From Delphinus delphis (taxonomy: Eukaryota > Chordata > Mammalia > Artiodactyla > Delphinidae), in the NCBI RefSeq assembly GCF_949987515.2, contig NC_082701.1, positions 34,861,755 to 34,925,754 on the forward strand: DNA of 64,000 nucleotides, in the 5' to 3' direction. This document shows positions 1 through 11,641 of the stretch, piece after piece. The position numbers and the translations under genes were made by a program. Each line of letters opens with the position of its first letter. Within the stretch, counting starts at the first letter, position 1. The notes beneath the pieces were generated by a model, which searched no databases, had not been told where the DNA came from, and saw only the letters and a program-made list of their open reading frames with translations.

Positions 1-330
1 CTGATATTTCAATAAAAGCCAGAAATTTCTGTGAAGTCTCCCAATTCTTAAATGATTGTAGTGATTTAATTTTAATATGTCTGGCCTAAAGAATGAAGTT
101 AAAACTCTCTAGCATGTGAACAAAGATCTTTATGATTTGGTAGTACTCTTCAAATTTCCTTTTTCAGTGTTGTTCTCACAATTTACTCTTCAGCTAATCA
201 ATACCATTTGCTGATGCCACATAGTTCCAGGAAATTTTGTGTTTCCTTTAGAATTCACACTCCTTCCAGCTGTCTGTTATCTGTGTATTCTTTATACTCA
301 GATGGGACCACTTCTGTTCAGCCCCTTGAA
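1..330. other. intergenic, nothing recognised
   Basis: AT-rich sequence with no convincing gene or repeat. The last part may already belong to the L2 remnant that follows. Confidence 0.5.
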
Positions 331-540
331 TATTTACTACTCCCTAAAGTGTGCTATCTCTGTATCTTTTATCATAACACTTGCAATCTTATAATTGCAA
401 TTATATGTTTACATTTCTTTCTCCCCATGGCACTGTGAACTCCTTGGAGAAAGAAACTGGGTCTTACTTTTCTTGTATCTCCAGCTTTAACATAATTCCT
501 GACATATTAGAGGTATCCAATGGATGTTGAGTAAATGAAC
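331..540 (+). mobile_element. L2 LINE 3' end remnant
   Basis: The stretch from about 440 reads like the L2 3' terminus: a start like gaactccttggagaaagaa, then a 'tatctccagc' block, then 'gatgttgagtaaatgaac' at the end. It is diverged and 5' truncated, as expected for an old element. The call rests on remembered consensus. Confidence 0.6.
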
Positions 541-589
541 TGTCACAATGAATAACGTGACTATTTTCTAGGCCCTATTTAGAAAATAT

Positions 590-1340
590 GTTTTTTAGGG
601 AAGAATCCAAAGAGAAAATTGTATCTCAAATGTTTTTGTACTAATCAGAGTCCTACTGGGAAACAAAAGCCACCCTGATTATTTGAATGAGAATAAAATT
701 GTTAAACAGGTATTGAAAAAGATAAAAAGAAAACTGTAAGGGATCACAGCAGCAGTGTTCTCAGGAAGCAGCTACCACTCCTAAGGCTGCAGAAGCAAAG
801 GAAAGAGGCTGAAATTATTAAAACCTAGCAGCATGGAGAAGGAGGGTTCCCATGGAGTGAAACTTAGACCTTTGGCAGAGCTGGTGCTGGAGCCTCTGAG
901 CTGGATGAGGGTTCCCTGGACTTGGGACCCAGACCTCTGAGAGGGAGGGTCTCAGAATGGAGCTGGTGCATGTGAGTGGGGCTCAATGAGGCCTGGTTCT
1001 GTGAGATTTAGAAACATTGTAACATGGATTCAATTGTTGCTTCTGCAAAGGACTGTTACTGGGGAGTAAAGAAGAGAAGATGAGGTGATGCTGCCAAGAA
1101 GGGGAGGAAAACAGGAAGGAGAGTTCCCTTTTGCTTCCTCCAGCTTTTAGAGTCTTCCTCCAGTACTTCTTTTTGAAAGAATCAAACATGGGATCAGCTG
1201 GCAAAGGAGAAATAAAGTTTGCAGAGTCCCAGCCCCAATATCAAAATGCTGAGTATATAGGGGTGAGTTTAAAGCTGAGAGAAGATATCTGGCATAAAGT
1301 CTTGAAAAACTGAGGAAAAACTGAGATGAAGAAAGTAAGC
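590..1340 (+). mobile_element. possible old interspersed repeat, family unassigned
   Basis: This block is GC-richer than its surroundings and has phrases such as 'cagagctggtgctgg' and 'catggattcaattg' that I associate with repeated mammalian DNA. I cannot name the family. The short frames here (for example 60 codons at 1131-1313) have no family features and are not called as genes. Confidence 0.3.
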
Positions 1341-1384
1341 AATTTACATTAACAGACAAGCAAAGACACAGCTAAAGATTGACT

Positions 1385-1580
1385 TTCTGCTTTACTCATT
1401 TTATTGCATTTAATTCTCACAAATTCTCCTATAATAAAAATATTATTGTTATTACTTTATGGGTGAAGAAGCTGAGGATGAAAGATGTTTCCCCAGCATC
1501 ATTATGTTAATAGGTCATGGGAGTCTGAATTTGAACTGAGACCTCTCTTATTCCAAAATTCACACTCTTGATGCTAAACA
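1385..1580 (-). mobile_element. MIR SINE remnant
   Basis: Shows the ordered MIR blocks in reverse orientation: 'attttattgcatttaattctcac', a gap with 'attattgttattac', 'gggtgaagaagctgagg', and 'gggagtctgaatttgaactgag' with the expected spacing. Ancient and diverged. Confidence 0.7.
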
Positions 1581-1729
1581 TGGGTCTTTAGGAGAAAGAT
1601 GTAGGCTTCCTGCTGAAGGATTAGGCCTGTGTTTTATCCCACAGGTCTTAGAGAAGTCAGAGTGTAATATGGAAGAACAAATCTGACTCTGTACTGGACG
1701 TTTCTTTTATTTCAACCTTTGTATTCTGT

Positions 1730-2175
1730 TGCTTTTGCTACAAGTTAAGAATATTGCCTATAGCCTGAAATATACAGGATAACCCATTCTCCAGGCTCTC
1801 ACCTTTAAGGGTATAACACTTTTCCTTTCATATAGAGATAAAAAGTTGTAAAACAGAGAATAACATTTGTCTTTTTGAAAGTTTACAGGAACAATTGTGA
1901 CCCAAACTATGTGGACAGCTGCAGGAAAAAAGGATTCCAAGGACACCAAGAACAAGGGCACCAAGAAATATGCAGCAACAAACCATACCCTCTCCCCTTT
2001 TAGTATAAAATAATCCTGAATTCTAACTTGGGTAAGGTGGTTCTTTGGAGCACTAGTCCACCATCTCCTCGGTCTGCGGGCTTTCTGAATAAAATCCTTG
2101 CCCCAACAACTTGTCTCTTGATTTATCGACCTGTCATATGGCAAGCAGTAAGAGTTTGGACTCAGTAGCAAAAGT
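1730..2175 (+). mobile_element. solitary LTR-like sequence of an old endogenous retrovirus
   Basis: The right half has LTR-type organisation: a short GC-rich leader with a purine/pyrimidine block, a canonical AATAAA polyadenylation signal near 2088, then a short U5-like stretch ending near 'gagtttggactcagtagca' at about 2173. No gag, pol or env reading follows, so this would be a solo LTR or fragment. I could not fix the left boundary or a target-site duplication. The 146-codon frame on the other strand (1758-2198) is an antisense frame with no recognisable domain. Class I LTR is a guess. Confidence 0.45.
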
Positions 2176-2439
2176 GAGTGGGGGCAGGCTGCTTCCACCA
2201 GTTACTAATCTGAAAGAATTATACTAGCACTAAAATGCAATTGAGATTATACATCAGCACCATTGCACCTTGGGAGAAGTGGAATTTTCACTTTGATATA
2301 TTTTCTCTGAACAATTCTAATAAGCTCTGTGATCTGTTTATTTAATACTTAAGTACTATGGACAAGATCTTTAGCACCTACTTTATTCTCTTAGTATTCT
2401 ATGTGTGCTATTAATATAACGCTCATCTCAGTATAAAGT

Positions 2440-2582
2440 TTCTACCTTTACAGGCTTCTCTCTATAGTTTTGACTATGAGTTAATCTACTAGGGCAGAAA
2501 TTGTTCTTCATTCCCTCCTATTTCTAGTACCTAACTCAATTCCTTACACATACGAAATCAGTTACTGTTTGTTGAGCAAGTG
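2440..2582 (+). mobile_element. L2 LINE 3' end remnant
   Basis: Carries a diverged L2 tail: 'gggcagaaattgttcttcat', a 'ctagtacctaactcaattcc' block and 'gttactgtttgttgagcaag' at the end. Confidence 0.55.
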
Positions 2583-2661
2583 GGGAAAACCACTATAATG
2601 TCATCATGCAATCTATTAGAAAACATTTATGAAATGCTTTGTGAACTTCAGATAGCTATTA

Positions 2662-2880
2662 TAGTGGAGGTGAGCAAACTAAAGCGTAATCAGACCTATT
2701 GCTTGTTTTTGTAAATAGTTTTATTAGAACACAAGCTAACTTGCTCATTCATTTACATATTGGCTATAACTATTTTACGTTACAATAGCAGAATTGAGTA
2801 GTAGCTAAAGAGAAAATATGGATCACAAAGCTGAAAATGTTTGCTACGTGACCTTCATAGAAAATGTTTGTCCACCCTTG
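2662..2880 (-). mobile_element. MER58-like hAT non-autonomous DNA transposon
   Basis: About 219 bp with matching ends ('gaggtgagcaaact' at the left, 'aaaatgtttgtccaccctt' at the right, imperfect inverted repeats). The core 'tttttgtaaatagttttatt' and 'gcagaattgagtagtagc' are blocks of the common mammalian element I remember as MER58. The repeat identity is firmer than the exact family name. Confidence 0.7.
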
Positions 2881-3184
2881 TATTAGGTGCTAATTGTTTA
2901 GGAGCAATACATTTGGTAGTTTTAATTTTGGATGGCAGAAATGGGAAAAACTGAGACTAAAGATATTCTACGATAGTCCAAGCAAAAAGTAATGATAACT
3001 TATTTCCATCAGCGCTGAATGAAAAGAAATGCATTTTTATTCATTTAACAAATATTTACTCAGTACCTACAATGTTTTGATTATTATTCCAGGCATTCAA
3101 CAAGTTTATTCAATAATGTTTATTGACCTACTATGTTCAAGCCCCATTTCTGTTCTTTTAGAGCTTAAGTTCACCAAAATTAGA

Positions 3185-3640
3185 TGACAGATTGGATATA
3201 GTGGTTGCCAACCTTAAAAATAAAACTTATTTTACCAGCAAAAATGGGTTTATTTGATAATGACCAAGAATTACAACTTGGGACAAGCAAGCCAGGGCAA
3301 AAGCCATAGGGCAAGTCCAACAAACAAAAGAGAGGAATGTTATTTTATAGAGAAAAAGGAGGAAGCTGGAATAGGTTGTTTTGAATGAAAGTTCACTGGA
3401 GAAAAGTGAGAGTCCAGGGTGATGATGATTTCTCACTGAGTTGCTGGGGTATTCAATTTCTTGTAGGATGCAATGTGCATCTTTTCCTGTTGGGTCCTGT
3501 GATTGATGATTCTTCTGTTGGAGTTTGGAATTAACTATAATTGACCTCCATTGATAATGCCTGAGAGCTCCCCTTTCTGGCCTGACTCCATTTTAGTGAG
3601 GTTTCTCTTTATTAATTTTCACAGGATTAAAGGGCTGAAG
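3185..3640. mobile_element. possible ERVL-type LTR remnant
   Basis: Blocks such as 'aaaatgggtttatttgataa', 'acaacttgggacaagcaagc' and 'gatgatgatttctcactgag' resemble a dispersed LTR-like repeat I have seen in mammals, but I cannot name it or find its ends. Confidence 0.3.
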
Positions 3641-3689
3641 AGTCTTATATATTACTATCATAGCATGTAACATGTTAAGCTATATTATA

Positions 3690-3830
3690 TCACATGACTG
3701 TCTCCCTCTATTTTGCTATAAGATTCCTGAGGGCAGTTCACCTGTGGATTTATCTTTATAGCTCCAAACTTGGGACAATACCTGGCAAAAAAAAAAAAAA
3801 AAAAAAACTTATTGAAATGAAGTAAATGCT
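3690..3830 (+). mobile_element. L2 LINE 3' end remnant
   Basis: L2-like order: 'ataagattcctgagggcagt', 'tttatagctccaaacttggg' and 'caatacctggca', interrupted by an A tract at 3788-3808, then 'ttattgaaatgaagtaaatg'. Confidence 0.6.
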
Positions 3831-3929
3831 TGGGAAACTAGAGCTAAAATTCAGCTTACAAAGGAAGATTATGAGGCTGGAATATGTTGTTTGAGGAAGT
3901 ACTGTAATAAATCCAAGACAATATGCACT

Positions 3930-4040
3930 CTGTACAAGTGTAGACAGAAAAGATAAAGTGGAAACTCAAATCCCAAGAGGCAGAGCCCATATTTTCTGAT
4001 TCCTGGATCAGTACTCAGTCCTTACCATGCATTAACCCAG
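3930..4040 (-). mobile_element. MIR-type SINE tail fragment
   Basis: 'ggcagagcccatattttctg' followed by 'gatcagtactcagtccttac' matches the end of a reverse-oriented MIR, where the tRNA-like head lies. Confidence 0.5.
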
Positions 4041-5703
4041 GGAGCAGCAGTCAGCACAAATGCTTACTTCTAAATGGATGAGAAGCTGATCTAAATTCTC
4101 ATTAGCATAAAAGGTACAATCATTAAAGTTGCATTATTTAGAGAACATGGCAATTATGAGGTATTAGGGCTACAACTTCCCTAATGTTGCCTCTGTCCTT
4201 ACAACCCAGTCCACTGGCCTTAGTGGTTCATTGCCAACATCTTGAAAATCTTTCCATTGTCTTTGATAATGAAAGGAAACACAACTGTCATTGAGAGCTA
4301 CTCTTGAGAAATACTATTATTTGCAGATTGTATGCACTTCCACACTGAAATCAACATCACAACACACAACTTGTTGAAACCAAGATATTATTTTTTCAGT
4401 CCAGTCAAGTTTTGGTGAGTATCAATAGGGTAATGGCTATGCAGTTTTTTGCCAATTAGTATACATTTCTTCTGTTGGAATTCACACATTTTTTCTTAAT
4501 TAATCCTGACCTTTCATCCTGCATTTTATAAGCTTCTTAAGAAGTTAGAAATAAATAATTCAGTTCACATATTTTCTGAAAAGGGACAAGCTGTTTTACT
4601 CTATCCTCAGAGAATAAATTAGATAGCTATTCTGATTAAGCTCATGGAAAATTGTATAAACAAATACAAAAATCATACATCTTCTGCATGAAGCACAGAG
4701 ATCGAGGCTTTCTGCTGCTGAAGGAGGCCAAGCAGATTTCCAGAAATTTGGAGAAAGACAGCGTTATGGGAAGTATTTTCTTGTTTTGTGTGTTGAGGAG
4801 GGCATCTAGCTTTTAGGGTTGGTAAACTTTAATGTTCATAGTCAGTGTTTGAAATTTAAATCACATTCTTTCCTATTTCCATGATGTTACCCTCCATAAA
4901 AGAAATATAAAAGGTACATGTCACTAAATTCTTAGCAATTTTTCACTATATTACAAAAATGCATATCTTCCTCTCCATTATGATTGCATGATCTCTTAAC
5001 AAAATTCAATTTTTTGAGTAGTGTTAAACATAAAGATTTCTTTATATCACTCTCATGCATTTAAAAATTCAGAGTCTCCTACTGCCACTGAATGATTTTA
5101 TCATGCCTCACCTTTTCAGTCTTATCCCATATTATCTGCCTTTATAAATTCTCTTCAAGGGAATATGTAAATTCCTGCTGTTTACCAAGATATTACTTTT
5201 CCTAGGGCTAGTCCCTCTGACAGAAATCTCTTCTACCATGTAATCCTTTTACTCCATTCCGATCCCTCCTCATATTTCTCTCTGACTGGTGAAAAATTAT
5301 TCTTTATTCAGGGCCTAGGTCTTCAAGAAAGCCTTATATAATTCCTTCAGTCAGACGTGTTTCCTTCTACCACTGTACATAGATTTCTCATGGAATTTAA
5401 CTTACATTACACTGATTTATAAATTTTTATACATATACAACCTATCCAACATTTACCTAAAAAAGTATTTACTTAAAAGCACTATTGAAGACAGGAGGAT
5501 GTTTCCCTACTTTTTAGCAAAGTACCTGTCACATTAGATGAGTTTAGTAAAAGTTAGTTCAATGAGTAAGGGAATCTCTACCTATGTTAAACACAAGCTT
5601 GCTAAAAAGCAGTAAGAATTTTATATATCTAAAACTTAGTTCTTTAACATTCTAGATATGTCTTGGTCAAGAAAACCCCTTTAAATAATATTTTTAAGTG
5701 AAG
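4041..5703. other. intergenic, mostly unassigned
   Basis: AT-rich DNA without a supportable gene. A weak L2-like tail may be present at 5480-5575 ('caaagtacctgtcacattag', 'gttcaatgagtaagg'). Nothing else stands out. Confidence 0.5.
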
Positions 5704-5949
5704 ATAATACACTTATTTTTTTTAGTTTTTAATTTAATTTATTTTAATACAGCAGGTTCTTATTAGTTATCCATTTTATACATATTAGTGTATATATGTC
5801 AATTCCAATCTCCCAATTCATCACACCGCCACCCCCATCCCCCACCACTTTCTCCCCCTTGGTATCCATACGTTTGTTCTTTACATCTATGTCTCTATTT
5901 CTGCCCTGCAAACAGCTTCATCTGTACCATTTTTCTAGGTTCCACATAT

Positions 5950-8900
5950 ATGCGTTAATATACAATATTTGTTTTTCTCTTTCTGACCTACTTCACTCTG
6001 TATAACGGTCTCTAGGTCTATCTACATCTCTACAAATGACCCAATTTCATTCCTTTTTATGGCTGAGTAATATTCCATTGTATATATGTGCCACATCTTC
6101 TTTATCCATTCATCTGTCAATGGGCATTTAGGTTGCTTCCATTACCTGTCAACTGTAAATAGTGCTGCAATGAACATTGGGATGCATGAATCTTTTTGAA
6201 TTATGGTTTTCTCTGGGTATATGCACAATAGTGGGATTGCTGGATCATATGGTAATTCTATTATTAGCTGTTTAAGGAACCTCCATACTGTTCTTCATAG
6301 TGGCTGTATCATTTTACATTCCCACCAGCATTGCAAGAGGGCTCCCTTTTCTCCACACCCTCTCCAGCATTCGTTGTTGCTAGATTTTCTGATGATGCCC
6401 ATTCTAACTGGTGTGAGGTGATAGTCCATTGCAGTTTTGATTTGTATTGAGCAGCTTTTCATGTGCATCGTGGCCATCTGTATGTTTTCTTTGGAGAAAT
6501 GTCTATTTAGGTCTTCTGCCCATTTTTGGATTGAGTTGTTTGTTTTTTTAATATTGAGCTGCATGATCTGTTTATATATTTTGGAGATTAATCCTCTCTA
6601 CATCGATTCATTTGCAAATATTTTCATCCATTTGTCCGTAGATTCATTTGCAAATATTTTCTCCCATTCTGAGGGTGGTCTTTTCATCTTATTTATGGTT
6701 TCCTTTGCTGTGCAAAAGCTTTTAACTTTCATTAGGTCCTATTTGTTTATTTTTGTTTTTATTTCCATTTCTCTAGGAGGTGGGTCAAAAGGATTTTGTT
6801 GTGATTTATGTCAAAGGGTGTTGTTCCTATGTTTTCCTCTAAGGGTTTTATAGTGTCCAGTCTTACATTTAGGTCTCTAATGCATTTTGAGTTTATTTTT
6901 GTGTATGGTGTTAAGGTGTGTTCTAATTTCATTCTTTTACAGGTAGCTATCAGGTTTTCCCAGCACCACTTATTGAAGAGGCTGTCTTTTCTCCATTGTA
7001 TATCCTTGCCTCCTTTGTCATAGATTAGTTGACCATAGGTGCATGGGTTTATCTCTGGGCTTTCTATCCTGTTCCGTTGATCTATATTTCTGTTTTTGTG
7101 CCAGTACCATACTGTCTTGATTACTGTAGCTCTGTAGTATAGTTTGAAGTCAGGGAGCGTGATTCCTCCAGGTCTGTTTTTTTTCGCTCAAGATTCCTTT
7201 GGCTAGTCCAGGTCTTACGTGTCTCCATAGAAATTTTAAGATTTTTTGTTCTAGTTGTGTAAAAAATGACATTGGTAATTTGATAGGGATTGCATTGAAT
7301 CTGTAGATTGCTTTGGGTAGTATAGTCATTTTCACAATATTGATTCTTCCAATCCAAGAACATGGTATATCTCCCCATCTGTTGGTATCATCTTTAATTT
7401 CTTTCATCAGTCTCTTATAGTTTTCTGCATACAGGTCTTTTGTCTCCCTAGGTAGGTTTATTCCTTCATATTTTATTCATTTTGTTGCAATGGTAAATGG
7501 GAGTGTTTCCTTAATTTCTCTTTCAGATTTTTCATCATTGGTGTATAGGAATACAAGAGATTTCTGTGCATTAATTTTGTATCCTGCAACTTCACCAAAT
7601 TCATTGATTAGGTATCGTAGTTTTCTGATGCCATCTTTAGGATTCTCTATCTATAGTATCATGTCATTGACAAACAGGGACAGTTTTACTTCTTCTTTTC
7701 CAATTTGTATTCCTTTTATTTATTTTTCTTCTCTGATTGCCATGACTGGGACTTCCAAAACTGTGTTGCATAATAGTGATGAGAGTCAACATCCTTGCCT
7801 TGTTCCTGATCTTAGAGGAAATGCTTTCAATTTTTCACCAATCAGAATGATGTTTGCTGTGGCTTTGTCATATATAGCCTTTATTATATTGAGGTAGGTT
7901 CCCTCTATCCCCACTTTCTGGAGAGTTTTTATCAGAAATGGGTGCTGAATTTTGTCAAAAGTTTTTTATGCATCTATGGAGATGATCATATGGATTTTAT
8001 TCTTCAATTTGTTAATATGGTGTATCACATTGATTGATTTGCATATATTGAGGAATACTTGCATACCTGGATAAATCCTACTTTATCATGGTGTATGATC
8101 CTTTTAATGTGTTGTTGCATTCTGTTTGCTAGTATTTTGTTGAGGATTTTTGCATCTATATTCATCAGTGATATTAGTCTGTAATTTTCTTTTTCTGTAG
8201 TAAGTTTGTCTGGTTTTGGTATCAGGGTGATGGTGGCCTCATAGAATGGGTTTGGGAGTGTTCCTGTCTCTGCAATTTTTTGGAAGGCTTTGAGAAGTAC
8301 GGATGTTCACTCTTCTCTAAATGTTTTCTAGAATTCACCCGTGAAGCCATCTGGTCCTGGACTTTTGTTTGTTGGAAGATTTTAAATTACAGTTTCAATT
8401 TCATTACTTGTGATTGGTCTGTTCATATTTTCTATTTCTTCCTGGTTTTGTCTTGGAAGGTTACACCTTTCTAAGAATTTGTCCATTTCTTCCAGCTAGT
8501 CGATTTTATTGGCATACAGTTGCTTGTAGTAGTCTCTTATGACATTTTGCATTTCTGCAGTGTCTGTTGTAACTTCTCCTTTTTCATTTCAAATTTTATT
8601 GATTTGAGTCCTCTCCCCTTTTTCTTGATGAGTCTGGCTAATGGTTTATCAATTTTGTTTATCATCTCTAAGAACCAGCTTTTAGTTTTACTGATCTTTG
8701 CTATTGTTTTCTTTGTTTCTATTTCACTTATTTCTGCTCTGATCTTTACAATTTCTTTCCTTCTACTAACTTTGGGTTTTGTTTATTATTCTTTCTCTAG
8801 TTCCTTTAGGTGTAAGGTTATATTGTTTATTTAAGAGTTTTCTTGTTTTTTGAGGTAGGCTTGTATAGCTATAAACTTCCCTCTTAGAACTGCTTTTGCT

Positions 8901-9755
8901 GCAGCCCATAGGTTTTGGGTCATTGTGTGTTCATTGTCATTTGTCTCTAGGTATTTTTTTTTTGATTTCCTGTTTGATTATTTCAGTGATCTGTTGGTTA
9001 TTGTTTAGCTTCCATGTTTTTGTGTTTTTTACATCTTTTTCCCTGTAATTGATTTCTAATCTCAGAACATTGTAGTCAGAAAATATGCTAGAGATGATTT
9101 CAATTTTCTTAAACTTACTGAGGCTTGATTGTGACTCAAGATGTGATATATCCTGGACAAGTTTCCATGTGCAGTTGAGAAGAAATTGTAATCTGCTGGT
9201 TTTGGAGGGAATGTCCTATAAATATCAATTAAATCTCTCTGGTCTGTTTGTGTCATTTAAAACTTCTGTTTCCTTATTAGTTTTCTGTTTGGATGATCTG
9301 TCCATTGGTATAAGTGAGGTGTTAAAGTCCCTCACTATTATTGTCTTACTGTTGATTTCCTCTTTTATAGCTGTTAGCAGTCGCCTTATGTATTGAGGTA
9401 CCCCTATGTTGGGAGCATATATATTTATAATTGTTATATCTTCTTCTTGGATTGTTCCCTTGATCATTATGTAGTGTCCTTCCTTGTCTCTTGTAACATT
9501 CTTTATTTTAAAGTCCATTTTAACTGATATGACTATTGCTACTCCAGCTTTCTTTTGATTTCCATTTGCATGGAATATCTTTTTCCATCCCCTCACTTTC
9601 AGTCTGTGTGTGTCCCTAGGTCTGAAGTAAGTCTTTTGTAGACAGCATATATGTGGGTCTGTTTTTGTATCTGTTCAGTGAGCCTGTGTCTTTTGGCTGG
9701 AGCATTTAATCCATTCATGTTTAAAGTAATTACCAATATGTGTGTTCCTATTAAC
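5950..9755 (-). pseudogene. L1 copy A ORF2 remnant (endonuclease-reverse transcriptase)
   Basis: ORF2 encodes the endonuclease and reverse transcriptase that carry out target-primed reverse transcription. The endonuclease part is best preserved at 9225-9596 (123 codons), including 'HANGNQKKAGVAI' and 'DFNTSLIPMD'; the usual glycine before DFN is an arginine. The RT active-site motif FADD reads FVND at 7663-7674, losing a metal-binding aspartate. A 36-bp tandem duplication lies at 6605-6676, near the 3' third. Many stops and frameshifts separate the recognisable pieces. Start and end are inferred from the spacing of the ORF1 stop and the 3' UTR; the end is approximate. Confidence 0.85.
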
Positions 9756-9815
9756 AGTTTCTTAATTGTTATGGGTTTGTTTTTGTAGGTCTTTTTCTTC
9801 TCTTGTGTTTCCCAC

Positions 9816-10718
9816 TTAGAGAAGTTCCTTTAGCATTTGTTGTAGAGCTGGTTTGGTGGTGCTGAATTCTCTGAGCTTTTGTGTGTCTGTAAGCTTTTGA
9901 TTTATCCATCAAATCTGAATGAGACCCCTGCTGAGTAGAGTAATGTTGGTTGTAGGTTCTTCCCTTTCATCACTTTAAATATCTCATGCCACTCCCTTCT
10001 GGCTTGTAGAGTTTCTGTTGAGAAACTCTGTTAACCTTATGGGGAGTCTCTTGTATGTTATTTGTCAGTTTTCCCTTGTTTCTTTTAATAATTTTTCTTT
10101 GTCTTTAATATTTGTCAGTTTGATTACTATGTGTCTCAGTATGTTTCTCCTTTGTTATATACTGCTTGGGACTCTCTGCACTCCCTGGATTTGTGTGGCT
10201 ATTTCCTTTCCCATGTTAGGGATGTTTTTGGCTGTAATTTCTTGAAATATTTTCTCCTGTCCTTTCTCTCTCTCTTCTGCTTCTGGGACCCTTATAATGT
10301 GAATGTTGTGGCATTTAATATTGTCCCAGAAGTCTCTTAGGCTGTCATCATGTCTTTCCATTCTTTTTTCTTTATTCTGTTCCACAACAGTGAATTCCAC
10401 CATTCTGTTTTCCAGGTCACTTATCCGTTGTTCTGCTTCCATTATTCTGCAATTGATTCCTTCTAGTGTAGTTTTTGTTTCAGTTATTTTATTGTTCCTC
10501 TCTGTTTGTTTGTTCATTAAGTCTTCTAGTTCTTTGTTAAACATTTCTTGCATCTCCTTGATCTTTGCCTCCATTCTTTTTCCAAGGTCCTGGGTCATCT
10601 TCACTACCATTATTCTGAATTCTTTTTCTGGAAGGTTGCCTGCCTCCACTTCATTTAGTTGTTTTTCTGAGCTTTTATCTTGTTCCTTCATCTGGTACAT
10701 AGTCCTGTGCCTTTTCAT
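9816..10718 (-). pseudogene. L1 copy A ORF1 remnant (RNA-binding coiled-coil protein)
   Basis: ORF1p is the trimeric RNA chaperone that coats L1 RNA. The first 187 codons (10155-10718) are open, begin MKRHRTMYQMKEQD, and contain a long charged helix with heptad character (for example MEAKIKEMQEMFNKELEDL) followed by the start of the RNA-binding domain (GVPEGEEREK-type motif, here RVPEAEEREK). The frame is then interrupted. The natural stop is inferred at 9816-9818 by comparison with the copy at 21087-21991. Length of about 300 codons fits the family. Confidence 0.85.
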
Positions 10719-11641
10719 TTTGTTTATCTTTCTGTGAATGTGGTTTTCGTTCCACAGGCTGCAGGATTTAGCTCTTCTTGCTTCTGCTGTCTGCCCTCTG
10801 GTGGATGAGGCTATCTAAGAGGCTTGTGAAAGTTTCCTGATGGGAGAGAGTAGTGGTGGGTACAGGTGGGTGTTACTCTGGTGGGCAAAGCCCAGTAAAA
10901 TTTTAAACCACTTTTCAGCTGATGGGTGGGGCTGAGTTCCCTCCTTGTTAGTTGTTTGGCCTGAGACAGCCGAGCATTGGAGGCTACAGGCTCTTTGTTG
11001 TGGCTAATGGTGGACTCCGGGAGGACTCATGCCAAGGGGTACTTTCTAGAACTGCTGCCAGTGTCCCTATCCCCACAGTGAGCCACAGCCACCCCCTGCC
11101 TCTGCAGGAGACCCTCCAACATTAGCAGGTAAGTCTGGTTCGGTCTCTTATGGGGTCACTGCTCCTTCCCCTGTGTCCCAATGCACAAACCACTTTGTGT
11201 GTGCCCTCCAAGAGTGAAGTCTCTTTTTCCCCCAGTCCTGTTTAAGTCCTGCAATCAAACCCCACTAGACTTCAAAGTCTGATTCTCCTGGAATTCCTTC
11301 TCCCATTTTTGGCCCCCCAGGTTGGTAAGCCTGACATGGGGCTCAGATCCTTCACTCCAGTCAGTGGACTTCTGTGGTATAAGTGTTCTCCAGTGTGTGA
11401 GTCATCCACCCAACAGTTATGGGATTTGATTTTATTGTGATTCGCCCCTCCCACCATCTCATTGTGGCTTTTCCCTTGTCTTTGGATGTGGGGTATCATT
11501 TTTGGTGAATTCCAGTGTCTTTTTGTTGATGATTGTTCAGCAGTTAGTTGTGATTCTGGTGCTCTCGCAAGAGGGAGTGAGAGCACATCCTTCTACTCCT
11601 CCATCTTGAACCAATCTGAGTAGCTTCTTGATAATACACTT

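Larger units (their letters stand above)
5704..11641 (-). mobile_element. full-length L1 retrotransposon with 12-bp target-site duplication (L1 copy A)
   Basis: A complete L1 in reverse orientation. The T-rich start at 5717 is its poly(A) tail, followed by the 3' UTR, ORF2, ORF1, and a 5' UTR of about 0.9 kb ending at 'tcttgaaccaatctgag' near 11620. The perfect direct repeat gataatacactt at 5704-5715 and 11630-11641 is the target-site duplication, so the element is 5716-11629. Both ORFs are broken by stops and frameshifts, so this copy cannot move on its own. Same family and orientation as the copy at 43661-49793. The short frames within 5796-10737 on either strand are pieces or shadows of this element. 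Confidence 0.95.

Noticed and set aside
1758..2198. 146-codon minus-strand frame
   Set aside because: Antisense over the LTR-like element, no domain.
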